Source: Acidaminococcus sp. CAG:917
GTDB lineage: Bacteria > Bacillota > Clostridia > Christensenellales > CAG-917
Direction: 5' to 3'
Assembly: GCA_000437555.1 (NCBI GenBank)
Contig: FR901021.1
Location: 68,315-81,445, forward strand
DNA: 13,131 nt
The position numbers and the translations under genes were made by a program. The notes beneath the pieces were generated by a model, which made no database searches, was not told where the DNA came from, and worked only from the letters and a program-made list of their open reading frames with translations. Of this stretch, positions 12,442 through 13,131 are shown piece by piece (within the stretch, counting starts at the first letter, position 1; each line of letters begins with the position of its first letter).

Positions 12442-13131
12442 ATGACGGCACTACAAATCGCCTTACTGTGCAGCATACTCGTGGCATTAGCGGCGTTCGG
12501 TCTGTCCGCCCTGTTTTTCGTATGGGTAAAAAAACGACCGTCGCAAAACGAAACAATTGAAAAAATATCAAAGCTTATCGCAAACGGTGCAAAAACTTTT
12601 TTAAAAAAGGAATATACCGTGCTTGCCATATTTGCGGCGGTGGCGGCAATTATCATTTTATTGTTTTTGCCCAAGCCCATATGGCAGGCAAATGCGCTTG
12701 ACAACGTCTATATGATGCTATCGTATATTTGCGGTACAGTATTTTCGGCGATAGCGGGAAAAATCGGCATAATGATTGCCACGATTGCTAACAAAAAGAC
12801 GGCGGAGGCGGCAAAGACGTCGACGGCAAAGGCGTTTATGACGGGATACAGAGGCGGAGCCGTAATGGGTATGGCTGTCGTCGGAGCGTCGCTTATCGGA
12901 GTGAGCGCGATTTTTTGGATATTTTCCGACGCAAGTATGCTGCTCGGATTTTCCTTCGGAGCGAGCTCCCTTGCCCTGTTTGCTAAAGCCGGCGGAGGAA
13001 TATTTACCAAAACCGCCGATATCTCCGCCGACCTCGTGGGAAAAGTCGAATTGGGACTGCCCGAGGACGACCCGAGAAATCCCGCAGTAATAGCCGATAA
13101 CGTAGGCGACAACGTGGGCGACGTGGCAGGT
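12442..13131 (+). CDS. hppA: membrane-bound ion-pumping pyrophosphatase HppA, N-terminal part
   Basis: Partial: the first 230 residues, running off the window end. The family couples pyrophosphate hydrolysis to pumping of Na+ and/or H+ across the cytoplasmic membrane. Seen: an N-terminal membrane helix (about 5-29), a KLIANGAKTFLKKEY segment (44-58) typical of the protein, further helices near 60-76, 93-116 and 139-161, then the conserved GGGIFTKTADISADLVGKVE (184-203) containing the D-x7-K-x-E pyrophosphate-binding signature, followed by GLPEDDPRNPAVIADNVGDNVGD (205-227) with the metal-binding aspartates. AGGAGG lies 5 bases before the ATG. Length of the full family is about 650-800 residues, so roughly a third is visible. 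The residues that separate K+-dependent from K+-independent and Na+ from H+ pumps lie outside the window, so ion specificity is open. It follows the ATPase on the same strand but beyond a terminator. Confidence 0.95.
   Translation, partial: MTALQIALLCSILVALAAFGLSALFFVWVKKRPSQNETIEKISKLIANGAKTFLKKEYTVLAIFAAVAAIIILLFLPKPIWQANALDNVYMMLSYICGTVFSAIAGKIGIMIATIANKKTAEAAKTSTAKAFMTGYRGGAVMGMAVVGASLIGVSAIFWIFSDASMLLGFSFGASSLALFAKAGGGIFTKTADISADLVGKVELGLPEDDPRNPAVIADNVGDNVGDVAG

Noticed and set aside
12384..13112. Two minus-strand open frames (12384-12704 and 12708-13112) opposite hppA
   Set aside because: The plus strand encodes the clear pyrophosphatase signature with a strong AGGAGG, so these are shadows.
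1..13131. CRISPR arrays, tRNA or rRNA genes, insertion sequences, phage genes
   Set aside because: No regularly spaced repeats, cloverleaf-like segments, transposase motifs or terminal inverted repeats were recognised on either strand by eye.

Overview
The window looks like a chromosomal segment of an anaerobic member of the Bacillota (Firmicutes), most likely a Clostridia lineage. The support is moderately low GC with AT-rich intergenic DNA, strong AGGAGG-type ribosome binding sites, compact intrinsic terminators, a ferredoxin-linked 2-oxoacid oxidoreductase operon, a CtpE-like P-type ATPase and a membrane pyrophosphatase. I cannot name a genus. No transposon, phage gene, CRISPR array, rRNA or tRNA was recognised.

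Layout. (1) Positions 1-1932, minus strand: two tandem paralogous NYN/PIN-like proteins, the second with a long acidic tail, then a two-cluster ferredoxin (VorD-like) and the N-terminus of the oxidoreductase alpha subunit (VorB-like), which leaves the window at base 1. (2) 2031-3120, minus: a doubtful 53-aa ORF, an OGG1-type 8-oxoguanine DNA glycosylase with a predicted leaderless mRNA, and a terminator. (3) 3322-4338, minus: a lactate/malate dehydrogenase-family enzyme with a clear promoter. (4) 4463-4869, minus: a 102-aa protein of unknown function between a strong terminator and a promoter whose -10 box lies inside an inverted repeat. (5) 4937-6102, minus: a nucleoside salvage pair, deoD-type purine nucleoside phosphorylase and cytidine deaminase, overlapping by 8 bases. 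(6) 6279-8373, minus: a lipoprotein, an HU-type DNA-binding protein with a strong promoter, and, 9 bases after HU, a degenerate class II aldolase-like protein that has lost its metal ligands. (7) 8374-8716: a divergent intergenic region with inverted AACGGA-type half sites. (8) 8723-12103, plus: a CtpE-like cation P-type ATPase with an unusual charged tail of about 220 residues, followed by a terminator. (9) 12442-13131, plus: the N-terminal third of a membrane-bound proton/sodium-pumping pyrophosphatase (HppA), cut by the window end.

Functionally this is mostly housekeeping: ferredoxin-coupled 2-oxoacid metabolism, an NAD-linked 2-hydroxyacid dehydrogenase, oxidative base repair, nucleoside salvage, nucleoid protein and two primary ion pumps. 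I found no clear novel system such as a defence island or biosynthetic cluster. The parts most worth a second look are the NYN paralogue pair in front of the oxidoreductase genes, the aldolase-fold pseudoenzyme behind HU, and the palindrome-overlapped promoter of the 102-aa gene.
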